Source: Cyanophora paradoxa (lineage: Eukaryota > Glaucocystophyceae > Cyanophorales > Cyanophoraceae). Taken from it: a DNA stretch of 26,790 nucleotides. Made by a program: the position numbers and the translations under genes. Location of the stretch: the NCBI GenBank assembly GCA_004431415.1, contig QPMI01000613.1, positions 1 through 26,790 of the forward strand, written 5' to 3'. Below, piece by piece: positions 25,468 to 26,790 of this stretch (the first letter of the stretch is position 1; the number at the start of each line of letters is the position of its first letter). The notes beneath the pieces are model-generated. The model made no database searches, was not told the DNA's origin, and worked only from the letters and a program-made list of their open reading frames with translations.

Positions 25468-26616
25468 CTGGACCCCAACGTGAGCGTCCTCGTCGACCCC
25501 GACAGCCGGTTCGCCGCCATGGAGGCCTCCAGGTGCCGTCCCGCCCCCGCCCCTGCCCGCCCGCCCCGCGCGCCCCCGCTGAGCGCCTTTGGCAGGTTCA
25601 CTACAAGATGGCGACGGCGCTGCGGGCGGCGGAGGCTGCGCCGGCGCCCGACTCTGGGGCGGTCTACATCCACGGCTTCGGCGGCTCGTCGTTCACGTGG
25701 CGGCACGTCCTCGAGCCGACCTCGGTCGTCGTCGGCGCCGCCATCGCGTTCGACCGGCCGGCGTTCGGCCTCACGTCGCGGCCCAAGACCCGCACGCCGA
25801 CGCCCGGCTCGGGGCCCTACGCGGACGCCTTCGCGGCGCGCCTCGCGGCGCAGTTCATCGACCGCGCCAAGCTCCGCCGCACCGTCCTCGTCGCGTGCGC
25901 CCCGCCCCGCCCGCTGGGCCGGCCCCGCTGACGAGCGGCGCGCGCAGGCACGCGTCGGCGGCGCCGATCGCGATCGAGGCGTACCTGAAGCGGCCGGACC
26001 GCGTCTCGGGGATCGTGCTCGTGGCCCCCTCGATGCCCCTCCCGACCCTCGCGGAGATGACGGCCGGGCCCTCGCCCATCTCCGCCGCCCTCTCCTTCGG
26101 CAAGCGCCTCGCCTCGCGCGCGGCGGCCTCGGCGGCGATCGCGGCGTCGGGGGCGGAGACGGTGCGGGCGATGCGGGAGGACCCGATGGGCTTCCTCTCC
26201 CAGGCCTTCGCCGCCCCGGAGGCCATCGGGCAGGACACCGTCGAGGGCTACACCCGCGTGCGCCCCGCCGCCCCCGCTGCATTTGCCGCGCCCCCGCTGA
26301 CGCGGCGGGCCCCGCAGGCGATGACGCTGCCGGAGTGGGAGGCGGGGATGCTGGCCTCGGTGGCGGCCAACGCCGGCGGGCCGCTGGCGCAGGACGTGGC
26401 GATGCGGCTCGCGGACATCGAGATCCCGTGCTCATCCTCAACGGCGAGAGCGACGCGGTGGCCTCCAAGGGTACGACCAGCAAGCTGCGGCGGGTGCTCC
26501 CCAACTGCACCGTCAAGACGCTGCGCGGCTGCGGGCACCTCCCCCAGGAGGAGCAGCCGGTCGCCTTCGTGCGCGCCGTCGCCGAGTTCATCGCCACCAT
26601 CAACGCCGACGAGTGA
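25468..26616 (+). CDS. Alpha/beta hydrolase, plastid/plant-like, four visible exons
   Basis: Exons: up to 25532, 25596-25894, 25948-26257 and 26318-26616. Introns are 63, 53 and 60 nt; the last two open GTGCGCCCCG and contain CTGACG, the same signals as the helicase introns. The opening VSVLVDPDSRF..LQVHYK is typical of plant-type AB hydrolases. Next come the oxyanion loop VYIHGFGGSSFTWRHV, the nucleophile region VLVAHASAAPIAIEAYLKRP, then VSGIVLVAPSM, the acid region VLILNGESDAV and the histidine GCGHLPQEEQP. At the nucleophile elbow, where relatives usually have GHSxG, the spliced frame gives AHASA, so the Ser is displaced by one position and activity is doubtful. Two one-base losses are evident: near 25522-25532 (GAGGCC where GAGGGCC would restore LQVHYK) and near 26425 (ATCCCGTG where one more C restores PVLILNG). 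The substrate cannot be told. The 5' end is uncertain. Confidence 0.75.
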   Translation: MDPNVSVLVDPDSRFAAMEASRCRPAPAPARPPRAPPLSAFGRFTTRWRRRCGRRRLRRRPTLGRSTSTASAARRSRGGTSSSRPRSSSAPPSRSTGRRSASRRGPRPARRRPARGPTRTPSRRASRRSSSTAPSSAAPSSSRAPRPARWAGPADERRAQARVGGADRDRGVPEAAGPRLGDRARGPLDAPPDPRGDDGRALAHLRRPLLRQAPRLARGGLGGDRGVGGGDGAGDAGGPDGLPLPGLRRPGGHRAGHRRGLHPRAPRRPRCICRAPADAAGPAGDDAAGVGGGDAGLGGGQRRRAAGAGRGDAARGHRDPVLILNGESDAVASKGTTSKLRRVLPNCTVKTLRGCGHLPQEEQPVAFVRAVAEFIATINADE

Positions 26617-26790
26617 GCCCCGCGGGGCCCCCCTGCCCCCGCCCTTTCCAGCGTATCCACCTACGTACCGTCATTTCCATTTCGAGCGCTGGGCCGGCCC
26701 CGCGGCCCCTCCGGCGCGCCCCGATTTTGATTTTCGCGTGCTCTTTGTGTTTGCAGGAGTACAGTTAGATGTAGGATCGAGGAACGTAGT
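26617..26790. other. 3' flank of the hydrolase gene
   Basis: No coding frame of note. TGTTTGCAG-GAGTACAG near 26751 resembles a 3' splice site and could be an intron in the 3' untranslated region or the start of a neighbouring gene. Confidence 0.3.

Overview
The window looks like nuclear DNA of a GC-rich unicellular alga that carries a block of giant-virus (Nucleocytoviricota)-type genes. The virus assignment rests on a DUF5767-like protein at the left edge, a DUF5871-like protein next to it and a YqaJ-type exonuclease at 14.8-15.5 kb, together with many small, tightly packed, intronless genes, several with one membrane segment. The eukaryotic host assignment rests on spliced genes at the right: a complete four-exon RBM8A/Y14 gene (exon-junction complex), a spliced zinc-finger gene and a spliced alpha/beta hydrolase. 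No capsid, packaging ATPase, polymerase or integrase gene is in the window, so the virus lineage cannot be fixed.

Layout. 1-5970: compact intronless genes on both strands, with a noncoding centre at 1.9-3.4 kb that contains two nested pairs of exact inverted repeats (72 and 74 nt), each copy holding two TGACGTAT-type sites. 5970-14729: a divergent pair of very large, intron-rich genes. The minus-strand one encodes an SF3 helicase; the plus-strand one is unrecognised. 14765-16994: intronless virus-type genes again (YqaJ exonuclease and two tandem paralogues). 17.5-18.5 kb: a 151-bp tandem repeat. 18.6-24.3 kb: mostly unrecognised sequence around the zinc-finger and RBM8A genes. 24.3-26.6 kb: an amphipathic-repeat segment in frame with the hydrolase.

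How the parts relate. The intronless genes nearly all have an ATTTTCT-like motif, often followed by CGCTAG, just before the start codon. The intron-rich pair lacks it. Its short introns (34-93 nt) open with GTGCGCC and have CTnAC branch sites, and the undoubted host hydrolase uses the same signals. The helicase P-loop is itself interrupted by such an intron. This suggests virus-type genes living in, and spliced by, the host, possibly after introner-like intron gain.

Many reading frames are broken by one-base changes in G or C runs. The same kind of break occurs twice in the otherwise good host hydrolase gene, so many breaks may be sequencing errors rather than gene decay. Frame corrections below are inferred, not seen.
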